In this document: in pieces, positions 53,574-61,497 of the stretch
Position numbering within the stretch: position 1 is the first letter of the stretch
How the letters are laid out: each line of letters starts with the position of its first letter
From: Fusobacterium sp. FSA-380-WT-3A
GTDB taxonomy: Bacteria; Fusobacteriota; Fusobacteriia; Fusobacteriales; Fusobacteriaceae
NCBI RefSeq assembly: GCF_012843705.1
Contig: NZ_JABAFQ010000001.1
Location: 1-64,000 of the forward strand
Direction: 5' to 3'
Length of the DNA: 64,000 nucleotides
Translations under genes and position numbers: made by a program
The notes under the pieces: model-generated
What the model was told of the DNA's origin: nothing
The model's database searches: none
What the model saw: only the letters and a program-made list of their open reading frames with translations

Positions 53574-53600
53574 AAAAAAAGCCTATAATGGCTTTTTTTT
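53574..53600 (+). terminator. Terminator of the repeat RNA
   Basis: AAAAAAAGCC TATAAT GGCTTTTTTTT, a hairpin with U-tail that would also allow partial readthrough. Confidence 0.8.
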
Positions 53601-53622
53601 ATATACTAGAAAAAGGAGAATA

Positions 53623-53728
53623 ATTTTAGAAAGTTTAAAAGAAAATGAAGTATTTTTAATTAAACATCTTTTTGATTATTAATTATATTAAAAAATAAAG
53701 AGGACAGAGTTTTTATCTGTCCTTTTTT
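53623..53728 (+). repeat. Right copy of the ~105-bp direct repeat (possible attR)
   Basis: Repeats the last 20 codons (ESLKENEVFLIKHLFDY, one Gln to Glu change), stop and terminator of the 99-residue gene. No start codon is present, so it is not expressed as a gene. It starts just after AAAAAGGAGAATA. It closes the island opened at 52273. Confidence 0.85.
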
Positions 53729-53729
53729 A
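53699..53729 (+). terminator. Terminator in the right repeat copy
   Basis: Perfect 8-bp stem AGGACAGA/TCTGTCCT followed by TTTTT. The 3' arm is complementary to the AGGACAGAT inside the 44-bp repeats. Confidence 0.75.
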
Positions 53730-53775
53730 TAAATTTATATTGGACTCACATTTTTATATAAAAAATAAAAACAAC

Positions 53776-54696
53776 CTAAAATTCCAATATCATTATATAC
53801 TCTTCATCAGTTTCAGTTATAACTTTAAATCCTACTTTTTTGTATAATCTTACTGCATAATTTTCTTTTTGGACAGAAAGAGAAACTTTCTTATAATTAT
53901 TTTCTTTCAAAAATTCTATCATATTTTTTAGAAGAGAGGTACCAATTCCCCTTTTTTGATATTCTTTGTCAACAGACATAGCAAGAGATGGAGTTTTATC
54001 ATCTACATGACCATAATCATTCATTATTCTTGTCCAAATAATACCAACTATTTTATTATTTAATTCAGCTACTAAGGCTATATCATCTTTAAATTTTCCA
54101 AAATCTTTAATATATATTTGTAGTTCAGGTAATTTAGTTATTTCTTTTGGAGGAGGAATCATATTTTTAGGAATATAAATAGCTTTATATAAAAAATCAT
54201 CAAGTAAAAAATATTCACTCTCTCTTATATTTCTTATTTTGTAATTTATTTTATTTTTTAAAGTAAAAATTTGTACAGGATAGTTAAATTCTTCTGTTAA
54301 TTCTCCCTCAATAAATCCTAATTTTTTATAAAATAATCTTGCAGCGATTCCCTCAGAAACTCCCTCTCTATAAGTTGAAACCTTTATCTCATCATCTAAA
54401 TTAAAATTTTCTAACATCTTATTTAACATTGCTTCACCTAAATGTTGTCTACGATAATTTTTATCAACAGCTAAAAAACACAATATTTTTTCCTTCTTAG
54501 AAAATAATAAAACTCCAACTATAGTATTATTTTCTTTTACACAGATAGCTTCTTTATTTTTTATAAATTTTTCAACTGTTTTTTTATGTTCTTCTAAATC
54601 TGCTTCAGTTTCTAGTCCAGGAAAGTTATTTTTTACTTTTTTTACCAAATCCATCCAATTATTAATATCTTCTAATTTTCCATATTTAATTTCCAT
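53776..54696 (-). CDS. Tandem GNAT-domain N-acetyltransferase
   Basis: 306 residues containing two GNAT domains. The first (about 1-140) has the acetyl-CoA loop YRRQHLGEAML, and ARLFYKKLGF; the second (about 150-306) has YQKRGIGTSLLKNM, and AVRLYKKVGF. Double-GNAT proteins occur among antibiotic, mycothiol and protein acetyltransferases, but the substrate cannot be deduced. In the second domain SLAMSVDKEYQKRGIG is well conserved, so that half is likely catalytic. It lies just right of the decayed island and is monocistronic. Confidence 0.85.
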   Translation of the reverse strand: MEIKYGKLEDINNWMDLVKKVKNNFPGLETEADLEEHKKTVEKFIKNKEAICVKENNTIVGVLLFSKKEKILCFLAVDKNYRRQHLGEAMLNKMLENFNLDDEIKVSTYREGVSEGIAARLFYKKLGFIEGELTEEFNYPVQIFTLKNKINYKIRNIRESEYFLLDDFLYKAIYIPKNMIPPPKEITKLPELQIYIKDFGKFKDDIALVAELNNKIVGIIWTRIMNDYGHVDDKTPSLAMSVDKEYQKRGIGTSLLKNMIEFLKENNYKKVSLSVQKENYAVRLYKKVGFKVITETDEEYIMILEF

Positions 54697-54744
54697 GTAA
54701 CTTCCCCTCCTTTTTTAGCATTATATCACATTTTTTCAAAAAAT

Positions 54745-54797
54745 AAAAAAGAGCTATTATAAATTTTTTATTATAAAATATAATAGCTCTTTTTATT
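54745..54797 (-). terminator. Terminator of the DUF969-DUF979-pcp unit
   Basis: An 11-bp stem GAGCTATTATA/TATAATAGCTC followed on the minus strand by TTTTTTATTTT. Confidence 0.85.
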
Positions 54798-54801
54798 TTA
54801 A

Positions 54802-55443
54802 TTAGAATTCTTTTCCACCAGAAACTTTTATATCTGTTTCATTATTTTTTATTGCTTTTATAGAAGACTCTAAACCTTTTGTAATAGTTTTTAAATCCAT
54901 ATATGGAGTATTTTTCTTATCTAAAACTTGTTCTGTAATATAAGGTACATGGATAAATCCACCTCTTATATTAAGATTATTTTTATTAATGTAGTAAAGT
55001 AAAGAATACATAATATGATTACATACATAAGTTCCAGCAGTATTTGATACAGCAGCAGGAATTCCAGATTTTTTTATCTCTTCAACCATAGCTTTAATTG
55101 GTAAACTTGAGAAATAAGCATTTTCTCCATCTTCAAAAACTTTTACATCAACAGGTTGATATCCTTCATTATCAGGAATTCTTCCATCATCTAAATTGAT
55201 AGCAACTCTCTCAACACTAAGTTCATATCTTCCACCAGCTTGTCCTACACAAATAACTACATCTGGTTTTACAAAATCGATATTTTCAAATAATTTTTTA
55301 GCTGATTTTTTAAATACTGTAGGAATTTGTAATTTTACTATTTCTACTCCATCAATATTATCTGGTAATCCTTTTACAGCTTCCCAAGCTGGATTTATTT
55401 TTTCTCCTCCAAAAGGGTCAAACCCTGTTATTAATAATTTCAT
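54802..55443 (-). CDS. pcp: Pyroglutamyl-peptidase I
   Basis: A 213-residue cysteine peptidase (C15) that removes N-terminal 5-oxoproline from peptides. [17 protein letters not shown] is the N-terminal signature, [21 protein letters not shown] holds the catalytic Glu, [14 protein letters not shown] the nucleophilic Cys, and GGFIHVPYI the His. It follows DUF979 and DUF969 genes in one unit, a recurring arrangement, which supports a combined 5-oxoproline transport and peptide-processing role. Confidence 0.95.
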   Translation of the reverse strand: MKLLITGFDPFGGEKINPAWEAVKGLPDNIDGVEIVKLQIPTVFKKSAKKLFENIDFVKPDVVICVGQAGGRYELSVERVAINLDDGRIPDNEGYQPVDVKVFEDGENAYFSSLPIKAMVEEIKKSGIPAAVSNTAGTYVCNHIMYSLLYYINKNNLNIRGGFIHVPYITEQVLDKKNTPYMDLKTITKGLESSIKAIKNNETDIKVSGGKEF

Positions 55444-55465
55444 TTTAATTCCTCCTTATATTGTG

Positions 55466-56380
55466 TTAAAAAGCTAATAAATACATTAAAATTATATGGA
55501 TAATAAGTAAAGCTATTGCTATAGGAGCTTGTGATAATATTATACCATTTTTATTTTCCATTTCCAAAATAGAAGCTGGAACTATATTGAAGTTTGCCGC
55601 CATTGGAGTAAGAAGTGTACCACAATATCCAGCTGTTAGACCTAAAGCTCCTACTATTGCTGGATTTCCTCCAATATTTATTACAAATGGAACTCCGATT
55701 CCAGCTGTAATTACAGCAAAGGCAGCGAAAGCATTTCCCATTATCATTGTAAATACTGCCATAGCTACACAATATCCTATTACTCCAAAAATTTTACTTC
55801 CATCTGGAATGATTCCTCCCATTATTCCAGCTACAACTTCTCCAACTCCAGCTTTAGCAAATAAAGCTCCTAAGGCTCCTAAAAGTTGTGGTAAAATTAC
55901 ACTTGGACCCATTTGTTGTAACATTCTTGAAGAATCATAAGGAATATTTTTTATATTTTCTTTTGTTACCAACATAGTTAAAAGTAAAGAAACTAAAGCT
56001 CCTATTCCCAACCCAATAAGTCCACCTAATTTTGTAAATTGGGCTATTGAAAAGGCAACAACTCCAATAGAAAGTGCTGGAATAAATATTTTATTTCCTA
56101 TTTTTTCCTCTTGTGCTTCTCTATATTTATCATCACTGTTTTTTAAACTTCCAAGTTTTACATTTTTAGTAGCTGTTAAAATTCCCATTATTAAAAGTAA
56201 AACTCCAACAATTACAGGATTTATATATGGACCAGCCATAAAAATAAATCCAAATATTATCCAGAAACAAGCTGTTCCTAATTTTTTAGAATTTTCCTTA
56301 TCAAATAAAGCATATACTCCACAAACTATTAAAATTATTCCACAGATTATATACATTATCTCAAGAAGTGTGTTAATCAT
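55466..56380 (-). CDS. DUF979 family membrane protein
   Basis: A 304-residue membrane protein with about eight or nine hydrophobic spans (NPVIVGVLLLIMGI, LIGLGIGALVSLLLTMLV, GVIGYCVAMAVFTMIMGNAFAAFAVITAGIGVPF). It matches DUF979 over its length. It overlaps DUF969 by one base and precedes pcp by 22 bp. DUF969/DUF979 pairs beside pcp are predicted 5-oxoproline (pyroglutamate) transporters; that function is not experimentally certain as far as I know. Confidence 0.85.
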   Translation of the reverse strand: MINTLLEIMYIICGIILIVCGVYALFDKENSKKLGTACFWIIFGFIFMAGPYINPVIVGVLLLIMGILTATKNVKLGSLKNSDDKYREAQEEKIGNKIFIPALSIGVVAFSIAQFTKLGGLIGLGIGALVSLLLTMLVTKENIKNIPYDSSRMLQQMGPSVILPQLLGALGALFAKAGVGEVVAGIMGGIIPDGSKIFGVIGYCVAMAVFTMIMGNAFAAFAVITAGIGVPFVINIGGNPAIVGALGLTAGYCGTLLTPMAANFNIVPASILEMENKNGIILSQAPIAIALLIIHIILMYLLAF

Positions 56381-57042
56381 TAAATATCACCTCTTTTTAT
56401 TTTTTTATCAAACATATAATTTTTTATTCCAGCCAAAATAATGGCTATAATAGCCATAGGAATACTTGCTTTGGCTATATCATAAGCTTCTACTCCTTGT
56501 ATTCCTGCCTCTTGTAAAGTTCCAAGAATTAATAAAACTCCAGAAGAAGCTACGAAAACATTTTGTCCATAAAAATTCCCATAGTTTTCCATACTATTAG
56601 CTAGTCCTTTTAATTCTTCATCTAATTCTTTTGTTATTTTTTTCTCTTTTTCAGCTGCTCCTTTGGCCATAGGATATACAAGTGGTCTAATAAATTGTAC
56701 ATGTCCTCCTAGTCTTAAAGACATTGCACTTGCTATTGTCCTAATAATTACATAAAGAGTTAATACTTTTCCACAAGTAGCTCCTTGAAGAGAAGATATA
56801 CATTTAGCTGCTCTTTCTCTTAAACCATTTCTTTCTAATATACCTACAGTAGCTAGAGTTAATAACAATAATGTCATATATCTAGTAGCAACAAAGGCAC
56901 TTCCCAGTACGCCTAAAATTTCTGTAAGATTCATAGAAGATACAAGTCCAGTAGCAAGACCAGCTATTAGAACTACTGCAATAGTATCTAATTTTAATGT
57001 AAATCCTACTAAAATTAATAAAACACCTATTAATTTTATCAT
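56380..57042 (-). CDS. DUF969 family membrane protein
   Basis: A 220-residue membrane protein with about five hydrophobic spans. The segments NGLRERAAKCISSLQGATCGKVL, AMSLRLGGHVQFIRPLVYPMA and SMENYGNFYGQNVFVASSGVLLI are typical of DUF969. It is the first gene of the DUF969-DUF979-pcp unit and overlaps DUF979. The two proteins probably form one transporter. The ribosome binding site is AGGAGGAGG. Confidence 0.85.
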   Translation of the reverse strand: MIKLIGVLLILVGFTLKLDTIAVVLIAGLATGLVSSMNLTEILGVLGSAFVATRYMTLLLLTLATVGILERNGLRERAAKCISSLQGATCGKVLTLYVIIRTIASAMSLRLGGHVQFIRPLVYPMAKGAAEKEKKITKELDEELKGLANSMENYGNFYGQNVFVASSGVLLILGTLQEAGIQGVEAYDIAKASIPMAIIAIILAGIKNYMFDKKIKRGDI

Positions 57043-57082
57043 TTTTGTTTCCTCCTCCTATTTATATTTTTAATACACACAA

Positions 57083-57116
57083 TGTATATTATACAATAAA
57101 ATTTATAATTAGTAAA
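57083..57116 (-). promoter_or_regulatory. Promoter and palindromic site of the DUF969-pcp unit
   Basis: Minus strand TTTACT (57111-57116), a 17-bp spacer and TATAAT (57088-57093). The -10 lies within TGTATA-A-TATACA (57083-57095), a perfect palindrome that could bind a regulator. Confidence 0.55.
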
Positions 57117-57203
57117 TTATTATTTATAAAATAAAAGAAAAAATAATAAATTGTCTTTAAAATTTAATAATATTGTATTAAATTTTTAATAGAATTGATA
57201 TAA

Positions 57204-57241
57204 AAAAAGAACTATTACAAATTATTTGTAATAGTTCTTAT
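57204..57241 (-). terminator. Terminator of pncA
   Basis: Long perfect stem AAGAACTATTACAAA/TTTGTAATAGTTCTT with loop TTA and, on the minus strand, a T-tail. Confidence 0.88.
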
Positions 57242-57256
57242 AAAAATTTATATTTT

Positions 57257-57880
57257 TTATAAAATTTCAGAGCTATTAATAATAATAGCTCCTTTTTTCT
57301 TCATTTCATTAATAGCTTCTAATGAAGAATTAGGAGTTAAATTTACTCCTCTACAACCATCTTCAACTAGATATACTTTATAACCTAACTGAAGGGCATC
57401 TAATACTGTAAATTTTACGCAGAAATCTGTAGCTAATCCCATAATATATAGAGTGTCTACATTATTTTTCTTTAAAATAGAGTCTAGTTCAGTTTTATTT
57501 AATTTTCCATTATCGAAAAATCCACTGTAAGAATCAATTTCTTTATCTGTTCCTTTAAAAATAATTTTATCTATATATTTAGAATTTAAGTCAGGATGAA
57601 ATTCACTACCCTTTGTATTTTCAACACAATGGTTTGGCCACCAAACTTGAGGTAAACCATTTAATATTCCAATCTCTCCAATTTTTCCATCAGAATTACT
57701 AGCAAAACTTTTATGAGTTATTGGATGCCAATCTTTAGTTGCTAGTATCATATTATTAGAATTTTTAAATTTTTCCATAAGAAGATTTCCAATAATTATA
57801 ACTTTATCTCCATCTTTAACTTCTAGAGCACCATTTTTACAAAAATCATTTTGTAAGTCTATTAATAACAAAGCTTTCAT
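57257..57880 (-). CDS. pncA: Nicotinamidase
   Basis: A cysteine hydrolase of about 207 residues that deamidates nicotinamide to nicotinate for NAD salvage. The triad is visible: Asp in LLIDLQNDF, Lys in DKIIFKGTDKE and Cys in GLATDFCVKFT. The metal ligands lie in TKDWHPITHKSF, and the cis-peptide region precedes the Cys. I place the start at ATG 57880 because AGGTGATG sits just upstream; in-frame ATG 57886 and GTG 57889 overlap that site. It is monocistronic. Confidence 0.92.
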   Translation of the reverse strand: MKALLLIDLQNDFCKNGALEVKDGDKVIIIGNLLMEKFKNSNNMILATKDWHPITHKSFASNSDGKIGEIGILNGLPQVWWPNHCVENTKGSEFHPDLNSKYIDKIIFKGTDKEIDSYSGFFDNGKLNKTELDSILKKNNVDTLYIMGLATDFCVKFTVLDALQLGYKVYLVEDGCRGVNLTPNSSLEAINEMKKKGAIIINSSEIL

Positions 57881-57948
57881 TATCATCACCTAAAATATTT
57901 TATAAAATCTCAAGGGAATTATAGCATATCTAGTATAATTATTCAATG

Positions 57949-59301
57949 TTATATATTTAAAACATCTTTGTAAAGTAACATAGCCATATAGAAATATATT
58001 ACTAGAGCCAAAGCATCTACTATTGTTGTAACTAATGGTCCAGCCATTATAGCTGGGTCAAGTTTTAATTTTTTAGCTCCAATTGGAAGTAATCCACCAA
58101 CTAGTTTTGCTATTATAACCACAACTCCCAATGTTAGAGAAACTAAAAGGGAAATTTTTAAATCATTTTTTAAAATAAGTTTCATACGTAAAAAATTAAC
58201 AAGTCCTAAACCTATACCAACAATCATACTAACTCTTAACTCTTTCCATAAAACTTTTAGGCAATCACTATCTTTTATCTCTCCTAAAGCCATTCCTCTG
58301 ATAACAAGTGTAGAAGATTGAGAACCAGCATTTCCACCTGTATCCATAAGCATTGGAATAGCTGCAGCAAGGACTACCATTTGTTCAATAATATTTTCAT
58401 ATTTACTTATAATTGTACCTGTAAAAGTAGCAGAAACCATTAAAACTAAAAGCCAAGTTAGACGATTTTTAGCTAGTTGAAATACAGATGAATCTAAATA
58501 CTCCTCTTTACTTGGAGCCATAGCAGCCATTTTTTGGAAGTCTTCTGTATTTTCTTCTTCAATAGCATCCACAACATCATCTATTGTGATAATTCCAACT
58601 AATATATTTTCTTTGTCAATAACAGGTAATACTGTTAAATCATATTTTTTAAATAAATCTATTGCTTCTTCTTGATTTGTAGAAGTTGTAACATATAAAA
58701 TATTTTTATTCATGACATTTTCTATTAAATCATTATCATTTGAAATTAATAAATTTTTTAAAGAAATTTCACCAATAAGTTTTTTGTTTTCTGTTACATA
58801 AGCAACATCTATAGTCTCTAATTCTTCAACTTTTTTTCTTATAAATAAAAGACTATCTTTTACAGTCCAGTTACTTTTTAGAGAAAGATATTCTATTGTC
58901 ATTAAACTTCCAGCAGAATCTTCCTCATAAGATAAAAATTGATTTATCAAAGAACGATTTTCATTTTTATAGTTTTCTAAAACTCTTTTTACAACATTTG
59001 AAGGCATCTCTTCAATAAAATCTATCATATCATCAAAGTAAAGTTCTTCTAAAAGTCCTTGTAACTTTTCGTCATTGATAGAGCTTATTAGTTTCATTTG
59101 CATATCAGGGTCTAATTCAGCAAATACTTCAGCTGCCTTTTCTTTATTTAGAAGCCTAAATAAAATTATTAAATCTTTTTCATTTTCTTCATTATTTTCA
59201 AAAAATTCAATAATTTTTACAGGAGTTTCAGAGTTTAAAACTCCTTGTAATCCTTTTAAATCTTTTTTTTCAAGAAGTTCTCTTACTATTTTTTCAAACA
59301 T
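57949..59301 (-). CDS. mgtE: Magnesium transporter MgtE
   Basis: A 450-residue Mg2+ channel. The N-terminal MgtE-N domain (about 1-130, with VFAELDPDMQMKLISSI) is followed by two CBS domains (about 135-255) and a five-span membrane domain starting near 285. The pore signature AAAIPMLMDTGGNAGSQSSTLVIRG and the GPLVTTIVDALALVIYF segment are clear. The cytoplasmic domains close the pore when Mg2+ is plentiful. Its 5' region carries a possible 15-codon leader peptide and a hairpin next to the ribosome binding site (AGGAGG), so expression may also respond to Mg2+. Confidence 0.95.
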   Translation of the reverse strand: MFEKIVRELLEKKDLKGLQGVLNSETPVKIIEFFENNEENEKDLIILFRLLNKEKAAEVFAELDPDMQMKLISSINDEKLQGLLEELYFDDMIDFIEEMPSNVVKRVLENYKNENRSLINQFLSYEEDSAGSLMTIEYLSLKSNWTVKDSLLFIRKKVEELETIDVAYVTENKKLIGEISLKNLLISNDNDLIENVMNKNILYVTTSTNQEEAIDLFKKYDLTVLPVIDKENILVGIITIDDVVDAIEEENTEDFQKMAAMAPSKEEYLDSSVFQLAKNRLTWLLVLMVSATFTGTIISKYENIIEQMVVLAAAIPMLMDTGGNAGSQSSTLVIRGMALGEIKDSDCLKVLWKELRVSMIVGIGLGLVNFLRMKLILKNDLKISLLVSLTLGVVVIIAKLVGGLLPIGAKKLKLDPAIMAGPLVTTIVDALALVIYFYMAMLLYKDVLNI

Positions 59302-59312
59302 TTTTCCTCCTT

Positions 59313-59343
59313 TTACAGAGGAAAAAACATTATCCCTCTGTAA
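59313..59343 (-). promoter_or_regulatory. Hairpin at the mgtE ribosome binding site
   Basis: A perfect 9-bp stem TTACAGAGG/CCTCTGTAA with a 13-nt loop, ending one or two bases before AAGGAGG of mgtE. It starts one base after the leader-peptide stop codon, so a ribosome finishing the leader would cover or melt it. Confidence 0.5.
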
Positions 59344-59344
59344 T

Positions 59345-59392
59345 TCATATTAAATTTTTAATTGTTATTTTACATTGGGGATAAGTATCCAT
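59345..59392 (-). CDS. Candidate leader peptide of mgtE
   Basis: An ATG at 59392, preceded by AAGGAG with a 6-7-nt gap, reads MDTYPQCKITIKNLI and stops at TGA. It lies between a good promoter and the mgtE hairpin. Enterobacterial mgtA and mgtC have leader peptides whose Asp/Pro-containing starts sense Mg2+ or proline; the early Asp and Pro here are only a weak parallel. The ORF and its ribosome binding site are seen directly; the regulatory role is inferred. Confidence 0.45.
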   Translation of the reverse strand: MDTYPQCKITIKNLI

Positions 59393-59431
59393 AATTTTCT
59401 CCTTATTCTTAAATTTATATTCAACTTAAAT

Positions 59432-59460
59432 ATTATAACATTTTTTATATTAAAAGTAAA
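59432..59460 (-). promoter_or_regulatory. Promoter of mgtE
   Basis: Minus strand TTTACT (59455-59460), a 17-bp spacer and TATAAT (59432-59437) with extended TGT. The resulting leader before mgtE is about 125 nt. Confidence 0.65.
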
Positions 59461-59510
59461 TATTTTTATTTTTTGAGAATTTATTTTAATAAAAAGTGTA
59501 ATATTAATAA

Positions 59511-59538
59511 AAAACTCGAGAGAAATCTCGAGTTTTTT
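59511..59538 (-). terminator. Terminator of the manA-malX-malY-gntR unit
   Basis: AAAACTCGAGA-GAAA-TCTCGAGTTTT: a perfect 11-bp stem closing a GAAA tetraloop, with T-runs on the minus strand, directly after the gntR stop. Confidence 0.9.
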
Positions 59539-59539
59539 A

Positions 59540-60286
59540 TTATTCTTCTATTTTATTTTTTAAAGTTATATTATAAGTAAATTTATCAGCACGATAAAAT
59601 CCTAAATTATATTCTATAAGAATATTATCTAGTGTATAAACTTTTCTTTTTCTACAAAGAATAGGAATATTTTTATCAACAATACATAATTTTTTAGATA
59701 TATCTCCATCAGGCATAGTAGCACTTATTTCTTCATAAGAAAATTCAGGAATAATATTGTGTTTTTTTTCTAAATACTCATATAATTTTTCAAAATTGCC
59801 ATTCATAAAATCTTTATCTTCTTCTAAAAGAAAAATAGGATTAAAATAACTTATAAAATATACATCAGGATTTTTAAATCCTTTAGCTCGAATAAGTTTT
59901 ACTACTTTTTGGTCACTTAAAAAAAGATTCTGTACTTCTTCTGGAGCTTCACAATATTCTACTATTGAATATTTATAAAAAAGATTTTGATTTTTTTTAC
60001 TCATTTCGTCTGTAAAACTATGCCATTCTGAAAGGGTAGTATTTATCTTTTCTGGTTTTTGATTGAGCCTTGTTCCTTTTCCTCTAATTCTTTCAATAAG
60101 TCCTTGAATTTCTAAATTTTTCATAGCTTTTCTTAAAGTATCTCTACTAACTGATAACATGTTCATAAGCTCATATTCATTAGGTAAAAAATTATTAGAA
60201 TATTCTTTACTAAATAACATTTCTTTTAAAATTTCTTCTACTTGTATATATAAAGGAATAGGAGATGATTTATCCACTTTATTCAT
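59540..60286 (-). CDS. GntR/HutC-family transcriptional regulator
   Basis: 248 residues. The N-terminal winged helix (about 8-75) has PLYIQVEEILKEML, LPNEYELMNMLSVSRDTLRKAMKNLEIQGLIERIRGKGTRL, the HutC-type GntR signature. The rest is a UTRA ligand-binding domain (about 95-245). Such regulators usually repress sugar-PTS operons and are released by a phosphosugar. It is the last gene of the manA-malX-malY unit, so it probably controls it. Confidence 0.88.
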   Translation of the reverse strand: MNKVDKSSPIPLYIQVEEILKEMLFSKEYSNNFLPNEYELMNMLSVSRDTLRKAMKNLEIQGLIERIRGKGTRLNQKPEKINTTLSEWHSFTDEMSKKNQNLFYKYSIVEYCEAPEEVQNLFLSDQKVVKLIRAKGFKNPDVYFISYFNPIFLLEEDKDFMNGNFEKLYEYLEKKHNIIPEFSYEEISATMPDGDISKKLCIVDKNIPILCRKRKVYTLDNILIEYNLGFYRADKFTYNITLKNKIEE

Positions 60287-60317
60287 AATTTCTCCTTAAA
60301 AATATTTTCAATAGATA

Positions 60318-61484
60318 TTATACATTATTTTTTAAAATATCTAAAGCTTTTTTTATCCCTTTTACAGCAAGTATCAATTTTTCTTTTGGACATCCAACAT
60401 TTAGTCTCATTCTGGTAGAATCTCCATAAACTTCACCAAACATAATTCCTACCTTACATTCTTTTATTAAAGTTTCTTTTAATAATTGAGGTTTTATGTT
60501 AGTTTCCTTAAAATCAATCCACATTAAATAAGTTGCTTCAGGTATATAAACTTTTAATTTTCTATAGTTATCTAATTCAGTTTTTACATATTCACAATTA
60601 GTTAAAATATACTTATTTAATTCATCTACCCAATAATCACATTGATTATAAGCTATAATAGTAGAAATAATACTTAAAATACTAGCTGAAGAAACAGAAT
60701 CAATTTCTTTTGTATAAAAAAGGAATTTCTTTCTTAATTCTTCATTAGGAATAATACCATATGAACCACCAAGAGCAGGAGTATTAAAAGTCTTAGTAGG
60801 AGAACTAAAAATAATACAATTTTCAATATCTAACTTTAAAACAGGGGTATATTTTTTTCTAAGTATATCCATATGAATATCATCAGAAATTAATAAAACT
60901 TTATATTTTTTGCAAAGAGAAATTAATTTTTTTAATTCTTCTTCTGACCAGACTTTTCCTGTGGGATTTTCAGGATTACAAAGTAAAAATACTTTTACTC
61001 CTTCTTTAAAACCATTTTCAATTTTTTCAAAATCAGTTATAAAAACTCCTTTTTCAATTTCTTTTAATTGAATATCATAGACTTCATAAATTGATAATAG
61101 TTTTGAAAAACCATCATATCTAGGAGTATGAGTCATAATTTTTTTATTATTTTTATTTAAATAAAATCTTAAAATTAATGAAATACTATATAAAACAGAT
61201 GGAGAATAAACTATCCACTCTTCCTCTATGTTAGTATTGTGTCTTTTTAAAAACCAATTTTTAATAGCTCCTTTATATTCATGATGATTCCACCTAGAAT
61301 AACCATATATTTTATGATTTATTCTTTTTAAAAGTCCTTCATATATTTCTTTAGGTACTTCAAAATCAGTATCAGAAATAGAAAATGGTGTAATATCACC
61401 ATTTCCTTTTCCAAATCTATCTTCTATATAATCCCATTGAGTACAAAAAGTTCCATGTCTATCAATAATTTTATTAAAATCCAT
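60318..61484 (-). CDS. MalY-like PLP-dependent aminotransferase / C-S lyase
   Basis: A 388-residue MalY/PatB-family enzyme. SISDTDFEVPKEIYEGLLKR, LLCNPENPTGKVWSEEEL, DDIHMDILR and the PLP lysine in FSSPTKTFNTPALGG are conserved; the C-terminal RMRLNVGCPKEKL holds the carboxylate-binding Arg. In E. coli malY lies behind malX, encodes a C-S lyase and also damps MalT; here too it lies directly behind a malX-like gene (13-bp gap). A second family member is at 4492-5685. It probably has C-S lyase activity; a regulatory role is untested. Confidence 0.82.
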   Translation of the reverse strand: MDFNKIIDRHGTFCTQWDYIEDRFGKGNGDITPFSISDTDFEVPKEIYEGLLKRINHKIYGYSRWNHHEYKGAIKNWFLKRHNTNIEEEWIVYSPSVLYSISLILRFYLNKNNKKIMTHTPRYDGFSKLLSIYEVYDIQLKEIEKGVFITDFEKIENGFKEGVKVFLLCNPENPTGKVWSEEELKKLISLCKKYKVLLISDDIHMDILRKKYTPVLKLDIENCIIFSSPTKTFNTPALGGSYGIIPNEELRKKFLFYTKEIDSVSSASILSIISTIIAYNQCDYWVDELNKYILTNCEYVKTELDNYRKLKVYIPEATYLMWIDFKETNIKPQLLKETLIKECKVGIMFGEVYGDSTRMRLNVGCPKEKLILAVKGIKKALDILKNNV

Positions 61485-61497
61485 AACTAACTCCTAA

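Larger units (their letters stand above)
53407..53600 (+). ncRNA. Repeat RNA resembling a type III toxin-antitoxin antitoxin
   Basis: A near-consensus promoter, 2.7 tandem 44-nt repeats, then a CCCTA/TAGGG hairpin and a strong terminator (AAAAAAAGCC/GGCTTTTTTTT, 53574-53600), followed 10 nt later by a ribosome binding site. This order (promoter, short tandem repeats, terminator, toxin start) is the known layout of ToxIN, CptIN and TenpIN loci, whose repeats are about 34-48 nt. Each unit contains GAAC-CTAA-GTTC, a hairpin whose CTAA loop can pair with the TTAG that opens the next unit, so a pseudoknot is possible. No toxin ORF follows: the ribosome binding site abuts the right direct repeat. 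No ORF runs through the array. Confidence 0.6.

Noticed and set aside
59302-59460. M-box riboswitch upstream of mgtE
   Set aside because: The leader is too short and AT-rich, and none of the conserved M-box core sequences I know is visible; a covariance search would settle it.
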